From Balanoglossus misakiensis (taxonomy: Eukaryota > Hemichordata), in contig CM082582.2 in the NCBI GenBank assembly GCA_040954595.2, positions 13,826,001-13,890,000 of the forward strand: a stretch of 64,000 nucleotides of DNA, read 5' to 3'. The position numbers and the translations under genes are program-made. Position 1 is the stretch's first letter. Every line of letters begins with the position of its first letter. Shown in pieces: positions 1 to 12,900 of this stretch. The notes under the pieces were generated by a model. The model ran no database searches. It was not told the origin of the DNA and saw only the letters and a program-made list of their open reading frames with translations.

Positions 1-2132
1 CACACTGGATTAATTTTGTAAGCTTATCGTCATGACGAGAAACTCTCTATTGTTGTGTGAAAAACCTCAGTTAGGTTCACTACTAGACGTCACGACAACT
101 TGCTATCTGTGCTTTCTGTGACAACGTACTATCCTGTACCTCCCCTGCAAACTTTGTTGCCATGGCCCCGAGCTAATCTCAGTTACGCACTTTTTTTAAT
201 GTGGCTACATATAAAAAATCACTGACAAAGCTTCTAGTGGTAACAGAAGTATCCTTATTTATCTATGACAACTATTGGCCTCGATGAATCAAATATCACC
301 AGATTCGATAAAATATTCTTCTGAAGTGTAGTAGCACTTGATTTGAATTACAACCGTGCCAACGTAAAGGCATATTATTTATTGCTGGTGTGAATACAGG
401 TCAAAGGTGAGAACAACCTTGTCGGTTGGCTGTCGACAAAACCATATCATATGTTAAAAGATATACTCCGTGATTTTGATGAAGATCTCAGTTGCCAAAG
501 CGTATATGTTTTACCCGCAGAAAAGTTACTTTCAGTCGAAGTAATGTTGGCTCTCAAAATCAGATGCCGCCAATGTACATGTAGTGCCCAAATATGTTAT
601 CTCGTGCGATGTTGTGTTGACCCATGTTCAAGTTTCTTCCATCGTTGGCGTTTGCTTGTATGCATGAAGAAATGTAACCAGTGCTAATAGTTATTTACAT
701 TTATGTCAAAACGAGCAAACACTTAATTTTTATCGTGCGTTTGTTTATACCGAAGCATCGATCACCGCGATCTGTCTCGTAACGATACCATGATCTACTG
801 AGAAACTCACCTACTTTGGGTCACAGGAAACAATAAACTGTAAACATGTCTCAAAAACTTTCCACAACAAGTCGTTTCAATTACTCTGTTTTGGAAATAA
901 ATTTTAGCGTCAATGCTATACAGACTCCACTGCGGTCTCTTTGATGACAAACGGGTCATTCAAGCTGAGGCGAAGTTACAATGTTGACAAACATCTGAAG
1001 GTACTTCCCGGTACGGGTAAATTTCCAGTTAGGGACTGGACAGAAATTACAGAGGGGAGGGCTGTTTTTTTTTTGGGGGGGGGGGTTCGCCATGGTAAAT
1101 TTCCAGTTATCAAGAGTAAGAAGCAGAATCCACTAAAGGATAAAAATGCACTTTCAATAATACTTGATTCAGATGCCTTATGGTACTAAAACCATAAAAC
1201 TATTTGCAATTTTAAAATAAAGCGTTGACGCATGAAACAACAGAGATCGGTGTGTTCCAATTTAAGTTCTCGAGTATCGCAACTATATGGAGGCAATGCG
1301 TATCACATTCAAATCGTTTGGTAACCTTGGAAGTTTGTACTTACAATGACCTGGACTGACCTCTCGTGGAATGTTTTTTTTTATTCAAGGTCAACTTGTA
1401 TTGTATATGGTAACTAAAGCCAAATAAAGAATCTGATCACCAGAAGGAATCATTTTTATAAAGCGGTTTTTTAACCGATTAGGTGGTAAAACACCAAGGG
1501 GATCAACGTAACATTCTGAAGTCGTAATCAAACTTCGCAGAATGCATTACAGTACTTTTAATTAGAAAACAAAAGCGTGGCAATGATTTACGATGATTGC
1601 ACTACAGCCAAGAATGCCGGTGTCTCTTGAAGTACTTTGTTTATACTTAACAGTAGATGTTTGCTTATCATTGACAACCCATTTAAGTACGATGACGCGA
1701 TTGCATGCATACATGGGTCCCTAGCAGTAAGACTCTTTTTGAACAACGTTCCCCTTTCTCGAACAAGTGAATATTTAAATTACAAATCAAATGGTGACGA
1801 AGAAATAGCAATGTAGGTTGTTAACAGCCACTGGGGAACTAGTGTATTTACCCTTCTGAGGGCGGCAAGAATCTTTAGTCTGGGTTGGCGTTTGATCTCA
1901 GAGTGGCATTTTATCCCTACATACAGTCGACTCAGGTTTTGTGAATACTGTTGTTGTTGTTGTTTTATGTGCAAGAAATAGTAAACATTCATAAAATACA
2001 AGCTTCTGATCAGCAATCTCGGCAAAATACACAATTTTTACATCAAGAAAGTAAATACAAAAAATACATTCGTTGTACTGAAAGCTTCATCACACAAGGT
2101 TTCGTAGTAGGCTTATTTTGAAACTGAGTGAT

Positions 2133-2158
2133 ATGACTGAGTGAGTGAGTGAGTGAGT
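2133..2158. repeat. (GTGA)n microsatellite
   Basis: Six or so consecutive GAGT/GTGA units. This is a simple tetranucleotide repeat in intergenic DNA. Confidence 0.8.
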
Positions 2159-2380
2159 CTCCGGTATTGTGCCTAAGGCGGTGTAAAATAACAAATGTAA
2201 ACACGCTGCGTCGGCCTAGGGACCGATTATGTACCTGCCAGGTTAGTAAATTGATTTTGATGTATCTGAGTATACAATCACTGTTAAAAAGTTAGATCGA
2301 GTTACACCATTGTTGATGAGACCATGTGGTTATCGTTTGGCTGTTTTTAACCTTCAATTGGCTGAAATCCCCTGAAATGG

Positions 2381-2444
2381 GAGATACGTTAGCCCGGAGA
2401 CCAGGGCGTAGATCGACGCCCTGGTCTCCGGGCTAGAGATACGT
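2381..2444. mobile_element. 46-bp mini-foldback element with 9-bp target duplication
   Basis: Bases 2390-2435 form an almost perfect palindrome. The arms are 20 bp (TAGCCCGGAGACC... and its complement ...GGTCTCCGGGCTA) and only the central six bases (AGATCG) are not fully paired. Immediately outside lie two identical 9-mers, GAGATACGT at 2381-2389 and GAGATACGT at 2436-2444, as expected for a target-site duplication. The arms are about 65% GC in AT-rich surroundings. This looks like an inserted foldback unit with no coding capacity. The 9-bp duplication would fit a Mutator-like mechanism, but family membership is inference. Confidence 0.65.
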
Positions 2445-5400
2445 AGTCGCAAGGGAACTAACCAGAGTCGAAAGATGGCGAAACTGGATCGATTCTATGA
2501 AGCTTACCCTGTATCGCTTCAAGCTTATTAAAATACTAGTATAAAGGATGGGCACTCTGAGTCCTGCTTGTGTTCTCATGCAAATTAGCCAGTAGCACAC
2601 AGTAAACAATACCTTTACCTTTCCCCTTTCTTTAATTCTATGTTCAAAGGTGACCTCAAGTATGCCTCACGTATTCATAGAATGACCAGAACTATATCGG
2701 GTCGTCCACTTTTGTGTTTGCCAAGAAACTTAGACAGCATCGCAGACAACAAGTCTACCAAGCGTATATTTACGTGCCAGTGAAAATATATTCGCATATC
2801 TAATTTGGGTCATAAATGACCAATGCCCGGATGAGATAAAGAATAGCATTGGGTTTCTGTAGACCGAACTGCAAATCTACGACTTGAATCTCGCAGGAAA
2901 TAGAATGGCCTCTGATAGATCTGGACGGTACGATCTGGAGAAGAGACGTTCCGACACTTTTCAGAAAGACAGGTATTTATCTAACATTTTCATTTTATCT
3001 ACTGACGTCAGAGCGATAGTGTTGAACTTGAAAGCCTTGAGCGAATTTGATTTCGGTCTCGTCAAATAGCATTCAAAGTAAAATATACGCTGGCAAGTGT
3101 GTCAGAGTAAACCCAGTCACACATAACTACACTCTGTAGACGTACTATAGGGACAGGTCGGTTTCTTCAATCGGAGGGGGGGGGGGAAAGTCAATTTGCA
3201 CTCCCTCAAGAATGAAAGCAAATGAAGGTGACCTCTGACAAGCGAAAGTTTGTTGATTGGCCGAAATCCCTACAGCCCTTGCTTCCTGGTAAATGTCGAA
3301 CCTTCACAATCATAAGTGTTTGTCTGTTTGGAGTTTGTTCTGGTTGTTAAAATAATCACCATTAGGAAAAGCTCTGCCGTAGAGGGACATAAATCACCTT
3401 TTTCAGATATGAAACCGATTACCAGTTTGTAGAAGTGAGAGCCTTCAAGAGGCTAGAATGACTTGCGGCGCTTTTGAGTGCTACACATAACTGTCGAAGT
3501 TCTGTTTAGTCTGAAAATAGCCTGTTAATTGGTTGTCAGGTGTTTTGCATGTCCTAGAAAAAATCTCGTGATATTTCAGCCCAATACAACAAATATCACC
3601 TGTCGCATGGAAGGGAAAGGCGAACCATAGCTGCCAACAAATAAGACGAAATCTGTGATGATACATGAACAACTTCAGAAGTACATGGGTTTCTAACTGA
3701 CGCCGTTAGAACTGTCAACAGTGTTTCAAATGGTGCAATGCAATTAAAATTAAATTTGTGATACTTACATGAAGGCGACTATCATACAGATTTGCATTCA
3801 TCGTGTTATCGTAATTATTTTCACAAATAATTTTTATTCATTCAAGTATGATCGCTTTAAGATTGGTTTATACCTTTGTAGATTGATACTGGTTTGTGCA
3901 GCTGCTGAGAGAGTTCTATCAGGGCCCACTCACATCAATTTGGCTTGAAATGTGGCCAATTCCGGGTTAAAGTATATAATGCTTGGGGAGGGTCGTATTA
4001 TAGTTTACAAATGATTCTGGATTGAGGGCAGAGTGTAGGAATTTGCCCTGATGTCACGGTTTACGTGACCAATATACTCAAACACCTCTGGCACTCTCTC
4101 ATAATCTCTGAAAGCTATGTTATGTCCCCGTTCAGGGCACTGTACGATTCTAGCATATGCTACTGGGTGCATACCGACCCTAACTTGCGTCAGCTGCCTG
4201 TCGAAACCAATTTAGTTGAACATAGTCCAACCACTGGTCTTTGCTTAATAGCGAAGTCGGACACCAGGTATAATTATACCACCCTGAAAAAATAAGAATA
4301 CTACAATATCTACTTATTTGGGAGTGTTCAAAGAAGGGGGAATAATTCATAATTTAGATTCTTTTTTTTGCTGTCTTAGTCGTGACGCTGAGAAGATGAC
4401 GGATACTTAGCCTGCGTCCAGTTTGATCTGTGTTTGAAGAAATGAAGGAATCTTCAAAGTAAAGGCATTTTAGTTTATTTTAGCGCGCACTTTAAACATT
4501 TTGGTGCGTATGACTGTAACAAGGAGGAAACAGCCATCTCCCAATAGGTAGAGCAGCGCGAGATAACTATTTTGAAAATAAGAATCATGTACTAGTGTGT
4601 AAAGATACAACTACTTGTCCATTCCTATAGTGTCATGTCGCTATAAAAACCAATGCTCGAAACAAATGCCGTCACGGTGTGAGACAGATGTAGACTGGCA
4701 GCCGGCAGGTCAGGTGACACGTCTCTTTGGAAATATGTCAGGTCAAACCGGACGGGATAAACCACACAGATTGAAGGATACATTAATTGTCTACGAATCG
4801 GTAGATGTTCAACAGTAGCGCGGCACATATGGGTAATTCTTCTGGTTTGGTCCATACACTACAAAACTCCACGATTGTGAAATCATCCTTGACCTCATTT
4901 GCGGAACTCCATTGGGAGGGAGCAAATCAAAGCAACCAGAAAATCACCCAACAACACTCCCCATCGTCCTTCAATTTGCAGGAACGAAAGAGAACTGATA
5001 CATAGGATGATGTGAATGCGCGAAGGCCAGAAGATGCGGAGCACTGACTTGTACTGCGTTAATGTGGCAATAGCTGAACTTAATTGCCTTCTAAGAGACA
5101 CTTACCGCCACGATCATAAATCACGACCACAGAAAAGTTGTTGGTAATCTCCCGCCTTGTCTATGGCTGAGACATGACAGATCTCTACCAACTGCGTTAA
5201 AAGGAGGTCAGCCTATAATACGGTTTTGTGCAAAAAATGAGTATATTACAAATCAAATCTAGTCAAGTTAAGGTGAAGAATACATTACTCGTCCATTATC
5301 TTCTGCCATATACTTTTGATACTGTTGGACACTTAATGACAACAGGAAATCCTTCTTGGGTAACAGATTCTACCAACTGAAAGATAAAATCCTATATTCT

Positions 5401-6220
5401 CGGCATTTTACTGTAACGAGGAAGAAGACGAGTAGACCACAACCCACTGCCGCCTTGGTGTTAGTTTCAAGAACTGCACCACGCCTTAAGCATTTCTCGT
5501 AAACGTTATTTATAAACGCGACAGCGTCTCTGGGTCTGAAACGGTGGGTGAAGTCAACTAATATTGTCTGGAAAATCACGAAACCAAATTCTACTCTACA
5601 AGCTATAATGACACTTTATGCAGACACATCACGAATTGCTATCCGAAGTGCAGCGCGTAATCTTTTAATGGTTTCTCGGTATGACCCCATAATAGTCGTA
5701 AAGAGGTCATACGGTGAGTAGTATATGTCTGTTGAATTGAAGTTACTGTACCAGTAAGAGAGTATGCCGCTTCAAAGTCAACTTGTGGCGTTGATATTTG
5801 AATATGCCACCGAATAAGAGCATAGAATACACGTTTATTTAACTATTTTCAAAATGGCGTGTCTATATAGTTTGCTTGCTATGAAGGAGCAGGTTGTCGC
5901 GAGCGACATGACGCCAAAAGCGTATCGATATGATTTGCAGAAGTGGCGAAACGAACTCGTGGACTATTAATTATTTTCGACTGCCAAATCTGTAGCTAAC
6001 TGCAGAAAGGACTATGCGTAAAATGCAAGCAAAGTTCCGCCACTGTATACGGGGCGACTGTAAGTCTATTCACATAGAGCTACCAAAGTACTAACTGTTC
6101 AGGTTCACAGCGCACGCGAACAATCAAGAGAGCTGGGGTAGGTCACAGGTCATCGTTTTCTGACACTAATCATTGCACGCCAGTCTAACTCTGCTGTGTT
6201 CTGATTGATGTCATCAAAGT

Positions 6221-6234
6221 GTTACTATGGAAAC
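6221..6234. promoter_or_regulatory. RFX X-box-like motif upstream of the transporter gene
   Basis: GTTACTATGGAAAC matches the inverted half-site layout of RFX X-boxes (GTNRCC, 2-bp spacer, RGYAAC) with two differences. It lies about 270 bp before the transporter ATG. RFX factors are known regulators of ciliary and some neuronal genes. Use here is inference. Confidence 0.25.
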
Positions 6235-6479
6235 CTGATTCCAATTGGGCCTAGCAAGCTTGATCTATTTATATCAATTATGTTTTCACTTTTATGTCAT
6301 TCCTCCGAGCAGGGTTTTTTTTTGGCTCGATGAAAATAACTCAAGGAATTCAGCTTCCCCTGAAGCCTCCGAGAAGTTCTTCAGAAACAAGGCACTTTCT
6401 CAGCCGCCCGCTCTTGTTTATTTTATGCCCGCTGGTAGAACTCTGTTCTTAGCGCTAATGCATTTCTGTTTTGAATAGA

Positions 6480-6906
6480 TACAATGTGGATGACGTCATC
6501 ATGGGTGACAAGATAGACAGACTAGAGCTAACGTCTGTAGGAGTGCAAGTCGACAACGACGATTTACCATTTACGGGACCACAGTACAACTATGCCGCCG
6601 ATCTCGATCCACCAGACATGAATTCAAATATCGACGTCACCATGGCACTGCCGCAAAACTCCAAGCAAAAGACGCAGTCCTGGCTGACGGCGCCGTTTTC
6701 GAACTTCAAAAAGAAGAGCAAAAGCAATGGATCAATATCACTGAATCCTGCTCAGGATGCGGAACAGAAATCGCCGGACGTTGGTGAAAATGATGGCAGG
6801 GAAACTTGGGGAAAGAAAATTGACTTTTTGCTCTCTGTCATCGGGTTTGCTGTTGATCTTTCTAACGTGTGGCGGTTTCCTTATCTTTGCTACAAGAATG
6901 GAGGCG
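6480..6906 (+). CDS. SLC6A3: Transporter coding exon 1 (N tail and start of TM1)
   Basis: ATG at 6501 encodes residues 1-136. A cytosolic, polar, Ser/Lys-rich tail of about 105 residues is followed by [14 protein letters not shown] and TM1 with Asp119. It ends at the donor G|gtaagt (phase 1). The exon probably begins at 6480, because a polypyrimidine tract and AG sit just before it, so an untranslated upstream exon is likely. A longer reading from upstream codons would have to use a TTG and is not supported. Confidence 0.85.
6484..6516 (+). other. Upstream ORF overlapping the transporter start codon
   Basis: ATG at 6484 opens a 10-codon frame ending in TAG at 6514-6516. It runs across the main start at 6501 in another frame. 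If the transcript includes this stretch, which a polypyrimidine/AG acceptor ending at 6479 suggests, ribosomes meet this ATG first. Its context is weak to moderate (aca ATG t), while the main ATG has A at -3 and G at +4, so leaky scanning is plausible. Confidence 0.4.
6491..6498. promoter_or_regulatory. Consensus CRE palindrome TGACGTCA at the start codon
   Basis: A perfect 8-bp cAMP-response element lies two bases upstream of the ATG at 6501. CREB/AP-1 family proteins bind this palindrome, and CREs control other catecholamine genes such as tyrosine hydroxylase. Within an exon it may be coincidental, but a TATA-like run (tatttatatc, about 6265-6274) makes a promoter close to here possible. 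Confidence 0.3.
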
Positions 6907-9900
6907 GTAAGTTTTTACTTTTGAAACTAACCACTTTTTCGGATTTCAAGTGTTCATAACAGTTTAATATACCACCGGCACTGGTATGACATTGTTTTAA
7001 AACTCAGTATCAACATCTTTCTATGGAATATTCAATGCATTTGTCGGCCGAGCGACATTGTCTATCGTGACAATCGGAGTAAAACTTGAAGGTCTCTTGG
7101 ACCCATATACAGTCACTTTTCAGGTTCTATTAACAGAACCAAGCCAGTCGCGTAAGCTTAATGACTATCAGAGGTCAACTTCTTAGAGTTTGACTACAGA
7201 TTCTGGTCATTCTGAATAGGGGTTGGTTGTTAATTGTAAATGGGGTCTCGCGACTGTCTTTCTTTGGTAAACCCACGAAGCCTAAAAGCCTGCTAGTTCA
7301 TAGGCGAATAAAAAGAACAAGACGTCAACCAAACCTTACATTAGAAGCATTATTAGCGGCTTAAGTGGACAAAATAAAGAACTGATGTTAATTCAGTGCA
7401 AGGGTGCAGAGGTGACGAACGATTTGTGTAATAGTTAAAAGATTTTCGCCTATACACTGTATCGTGGGTACGTGTAACAATGGCGCTAAAACCAAATGAA
7501 ATTCGTTATGCACATTCATAGATAATGATGTACAATGAAGCGCCTGGAGATATCGGCTAGTGGACAGTATTTTGGACATAACGGAATTAAAAAGTTTTGG
7601 TTTGATGGATAGACACGGAGAGTTTACAGAGTTTACCACATTTACTGAAACTCACTATGCAAAGAAGTTGCCTTCTTGTAATTGTCACAAAAGCATTCGG
7701 CCTACAGGTTAAAACTAATCTTCCTTGATGGTCTTTCAATTTTTTCATAATGTAACATTTTAGAAGACAGAGTTCTCTTTATTGTTGATAACTTTTGTCA
7801 GAAAATGTCAGTAGAGGTACTGTGACAGCAAGGCAGACACTGCAGGGTATGATCACCTAATAAATGCACACGGGTGTAGTATGTTTGCATTAGAACCAGT
7901 TCTTCACAAAAAATGACGAAGAAAAGCTTTCACTCTAAAATCCGATAGATGTCTTCCGGGTTATAGGACACGTCTGACTGACTGACTGATTGACTGACTG
8001 ACTGAATGACTGACTGACTGAACGGACAAACGGACTAACGAAGAAAAGGAAGAAACGAAGAAGACATAACTATTATCAATTCATGTAAACTCATGGTGTT
8101 ACCTTGTCATAAAATACATGGATGCAAATTGAATCAGTCTGGGTATATCCCTTTCAGGTGCTTTCCTTATTCCATACGTGCTCTTCCTCATCTTTGGAGG
8201 TTTACCTCTGTTCTACATGGAAATGGCGCTCGGACAATTTAACAGAGAGGGCGCTATTAGTGTTTGGAAGATCTGTCCGATGTTTAAAGGTAAGCGATGC
8301 CAAACTGCTTCTGTGTTCCCTCTAAATTCAACAACCATCACAATTATTTTTCGTGAAAAAAATGCAATAGTTCCAGTTGAAAAAAGACCATTGATTGAAA
8401 GGTGATTATTTATGGTTCAACTTTATTGTATGGTCTTTTGTCCACCGTAAAATAATATAGTTATGATTCTGAATGACCGGTTTTTCAGTGATGCATGTAA
8501 ATTTATGGACAGGGGCTTGAAAGCGAAATGTTTGAAAAGTTCAGACGATATCTGTTTACACGTTGCCACTGTTTCTCAACAGGTGCAGGTTGGGCTGTTG
8601 TTCTCATGGCGTATTACGTAGCATTTTACTACAACGTAATCATAGCCTGGTCCATATATTTCCTCTTTTCATCATTTACTTCGACGTTGCCATGGACGCT
8701 GTGTGATGAGAGGTGGAATTCTCCATACTGCTATGATGGTTCATTTAATTATTCATACGTTGACGTTGGTGACGGAGATTTCCAATTGGTGACACAAGAC
8801 AACGGACAGTCTCCGGCAGATGAGTTTTACCAGTAAGTAACGAACACCTATTATTGTTCTTGCTTTTGTTTTGTTCTGCTCTTTGAGCTACCCCCTTCCT
8901 TCTGTTCTGTGATTTTGACTTCCCTTGCTTTGTATTCCTTCAAACTATTTTCTCTTGAAATAAAAGATGTTGAAAAAAGTCAAACGAGTTTTAAGCTTAT
9001 TTGGAAAAATGCAGTCTACACACACTGTCAATGAAACAGATTTCAGGCATGAATATTTTCATGCGAATGTTTGTACTATTACGGCCCTGCGGTGACCTAA
9101 ACATTTATTTACGACACATTGCAAACCTACCACAATTATTGGATCATTTGATACTAAATCGTTGCTCATGTTTATTCTTCAACTTAGTCGAGGAGTCTTG
9201 GAGATGCATCGTAGTACAGGCATAGATGACTTGGGAAGTATTAAATGGCAGTTAGCGCTGTGTTTATTGGCTACACTGACCATTGTTTACTTTGCCCTTT
9301 GGAAGGGTGTTCATACTTCGGGCAAAGTGAGTAAACATTTTCTGTCATCTCTAACTCGACTAATGTATGCTGTATGATCAGATGTATGTGTGACTGACTG
9401 ACTGACCGGGTGAGTGAGAGAGAGAGGGGGTGGGAAGAGGGGTGGGAGGAGAGGAGGGAAGGAGGGGGAGGAGGGAGAGAAAGGGGTGAGAAAGGAGGCT
9501 GACAGAGAGGGAGAGAGGGGTGTAGGGAAGAAGGGGAGAGAGGGATGAGGGAGAAGGAAGTGGCAGAAGCAGAGAGATAGACAGAGGCATAGGGAGAAGT
9601 TGATGAAGACGATGGTTAAGTTGTTGATGGCGATTTTCTGTGTGTGTGTTTTTTGGGGGGAGGGGGAGGGTTCTAGATTTGCCACTCTATTAAATATTAT
9701 TGCTACTAAGTATTAACCGACTTCATTTTTAAATTTAACCTTCTGTAACTGAACAGGTCGACTCGAACATGTTTGTGATAAAAACAACAACAAATCTTTT
9801 TCTTGTTGCCTTTTATCCTGAGAAATATTAGCTGACTGTCTGACATCATTGCAGGTGGTGTGGGTGACAGCCACTATGCCATACATTGTGCTGACTATAC

Positions 9901-12900
9901 TTCTCATTCGTGGGTGCACTTTACCTGGATCACTGGTGGGAATCAAGTACTATCTCACGCCGGACTTCAAAAAGTTACTGGAGGCAGAGGTAAGTCAGAT
10001 CCATAAAAACTATGACGATGTATCGCCCTTTTTTCGACGGCGACCTTTCACCGTCTTTTCCCCAGTAAGTTTCATTATGCGAAAGTGCAATGTACAAGAA
10101 TTAATGCCTTGTTGAATTTGAAAGATAATGTTTAGATTTGCAAAGATGTGTCTGGCTCATGCATGTGAATTCATGTCAGCTAGAAGAATGTTCGTTAAAA
10201 CAATCTTGCTTTGATTATTTATAATGCTCGGTTCGAATGGTATTGCTTTGGCCTTTGCTTCTGAAACTACACGACATTCATTTATTTTCTATTTCAGGTT
10301 TGGATAGACGCCGCAAATCAAATATTTTACTCGATAGGTGCAGGATTTGGGGTCCACATAGCATTTGCTAGCTACAACCAATTCAACAATAATATATACA
10401 AGTAGGTAGTGTGTGGGAGCATCAATGCAGAAAGTTTATGCGAACAAAGTGATTATTTGAAGATGGCGATGGTTGATCAGATGGGGCAAAAACTGTGTTA
10501 TGTTACTCTTCTGCAAGGAAATGACAAAAAAACTATTTTGAGTTCGAGTCATACCAGGCTACCATTGAGTGGTATTAGTCTGGTCTGTATAATGTTAATG
10601 ATATGTATATTTTCAAGAATACAATTGCCATGAAATTGAAAGGTAACTAAGACAGAGTTGAAAGACATGAAAGGTAATTTTGGCACCAGAAAATAGATTT
10701 ACACTATATAGCCTGGCTCTATCGATTGACAACATGAGAGAGTTTTTCAGTGATGTAATTACATGTTATTTATCAAAAGCGTATTTTTCATTTTATTTGT
10801 CACCATCCATCATTCTTACTAGTAGTAGTATTCGAAAGACACGGTCACACTCGCCTTGACCTGGTGACAAAGGTCAATGACGCAGACGGGGAAGAAAATA
10901 ACCCTAGTTTTTCCTGCTTTCACGTATCAGAGACGCGCTGATCACAAGTTCCATAAACTGCCTTACGAGTTTCTTCTCCGGGTTTGCCATTTTTGCTGTG
11001 CTTGGTTACATGTCAGTGAAGAACGGCGTAGACATTAGTGAAGTTGCCACAGAAGGTAACGTTTAATTCGTGTGTCTAGTGTTTACCGCCAAAGTAAAAG
11101 GGGGTTATTGAGGGGTTTGTTCCGTTCTAGTGTGCGTGCGCCACGAACCTTCCTGGAAATCGCGGAAGTGCGGAAAATGACCAGACGATCGCTATGAGGC
11201 AACGCGACGCGAACGTACAGGTCCTCGTCTGCCAAGAGAGCAGCGCCCGGCCGTCCGCGTACGTGCAGCCCGTAGTCTCGCGGTGCGATGTCGGCTTCAC
11301 ATTTTTGTTGACGTCGTAATTTTTCTGATTATATTTAAATCTGTCTGTACCAGAGGAACATAGACGCTTCAGAATAAAATGTTTTGAAGCATATTTCGCC
11401 GAAATATCTCCGTAAACATGAAACAAACGGATTTTCAGCGTTCCCGCAAGGGGACCGGGCCAGTGTAAACATTGTGGACCCGATCGCTCAGCGCTATTAC
11501 GCACACGAAAAACTACGATATCTATCCGATATACAATATTCCAGTCTAAAAACATAAATTGGGGTACTCACCAGTGATTGTATCAACGAGTACTTGGTGT
11601 CGTTTTATCTAAAAACCATATGACCCTTCGTATTTTGACGATTTGCACGCAAACATCGGTCACTGCACTTCCGTGTTAAAGGGTAGCGTCGTCTGGTCAT
11701 TTTCCGCACTTCCGCTGTGTGATATCCCATGAAACCTTGCGCGCTGACTGTGGAAAGCTTGCAATCCCGTATGCGCATGTGCACATCCTTGATATACATT
11801 TAATAGCACAGTCCAGGGTTTTATCAATGTCGCTAAAAATAGATTTGCGCGAGTGCGCATGCGTCCGGCAACAGTGAAATGCGGACAAAAGCGGACATTG
11901 ACGTAGCATCGACTGAGCGAAGCACGTAGCGATAGCGTTGCTCTTTTTACTTTTAAAAACTTTGTTTTGGTTTACTTCCGCGATGGGCGCTACTAAACAT
12001 TGCTGTTACGGACATTGCACGAGTGACTCGAGGTACACCGATCGTGTTGAAATGAAAGATGTTTTCTTCATCCGATTTCCGAAGCCACATCGAAATATTT
12101 TGAAATGTCAAAAATGGATTTATGCTTGCGGGAAACAGGGTTTCGGCGTCGACAATGTCAAAAAGGACACCTATATTTGTGGCCTCCACTTCGTAGGCAG
12201 GAAGGGACCAACAAGCGACCATCCCGACCTCATATCAATATTGCAAATATCTCTCGTATAGTCATGTCAACAACACTACTTTTATCAGTAAGGACCTGTG
12301 GCAGCCCCCCCCCCCCCCATCGCCCACACAGCCTAGCCCGTAGTTTATTTCCGCGCAGTATATTGCGTTGGTCTATATTTTTATCGCCTATTCGACACTT
12401 GATCTGAGAACATAAATAAAAAACACACCAGAGCATAACAACAACGTTTCGAAGAACGACGAGAGTGGACCTATAAACCGGGGATCGCGGTGCACAACAT
12501 CGTTGGCGCGCATACATACGTGCAGACTACACAAACACAAGTGGGGAAATATTGAACAGGAAAATAATCTCACAAGAAATAATAAGTTTAACGATTTTTT
12601 TCTTGAAATTCTATTGCCTTAAATTCATTTCACATCAATATTTAGTATGCCTGCTTCCGAAGAAGCCGGTCAATGCGGAAGTAAACAATAATTACGATGA
12701 TGAACTTGAATGAACTCATCAGCTCCACTTTTTTCCCACTTGTTTTTATACCTCTACATTTCAGCCACCTTTTAATTTGCTCAACAGAGTGCTTCTCAAC
12801 AGATGCATATGCAAGCTTTGCACCAGGAACATTCAGTGAAATTGGTTCGGTCGACGCCGGCATCATAATGTAAACAAACAAAGCTCGCTCAGCGCAGCCA

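Larger units (their letters stand above)
1..6220. other. Upstream intergenic region, no gene supported
   Basis: I see no exon with protein-family similarity here. The open frames are short, unspliced-looking and compositionally random. The stretch holds runs of T and G near 1067-1085, a G run near 3176-3186, a GTGA microsatellite near 2133-2158 and the mini-foldback at 2381-2444. Two copies of a 16-base word (ggtaaatttccagtta) sit about 80 bp apart near 1017 and 1094. It may contain distal regulatory DNA or an untranslated first exon of the transporter gene downstream, but nothing in the sequence fixes one. Confidence 0.5.

Noticed and set aside
4531-4605. tRNA-like word (ggtagagcagcgcgagataac)
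   Set aside because: No matching B-box or acceptor stem pairing was found nearby.
5881-5970. 29-codon frame (MKEQVVASDMTPKAYRYDLQ...) ahead of the transporter
   Set aside because: Looks orderly, but it ends in a stop, has no donor site and cannot extend the transporter N terminus.
9311-9685. 124-codon and overlapping 70-codon open frames on the - strand
   Set aside because: They are the complement of the purine tract: almost only Ser, Pro, Leu and Phe, no motif, and inside a well-supported intron.
11127-11555. 142-codon frame on the - strand in intron 7
   Set aside because: Lies in the 0.6-kb element; the homologous stretch of the second copy has a stop codon and frame changes, so coding is not conserved.
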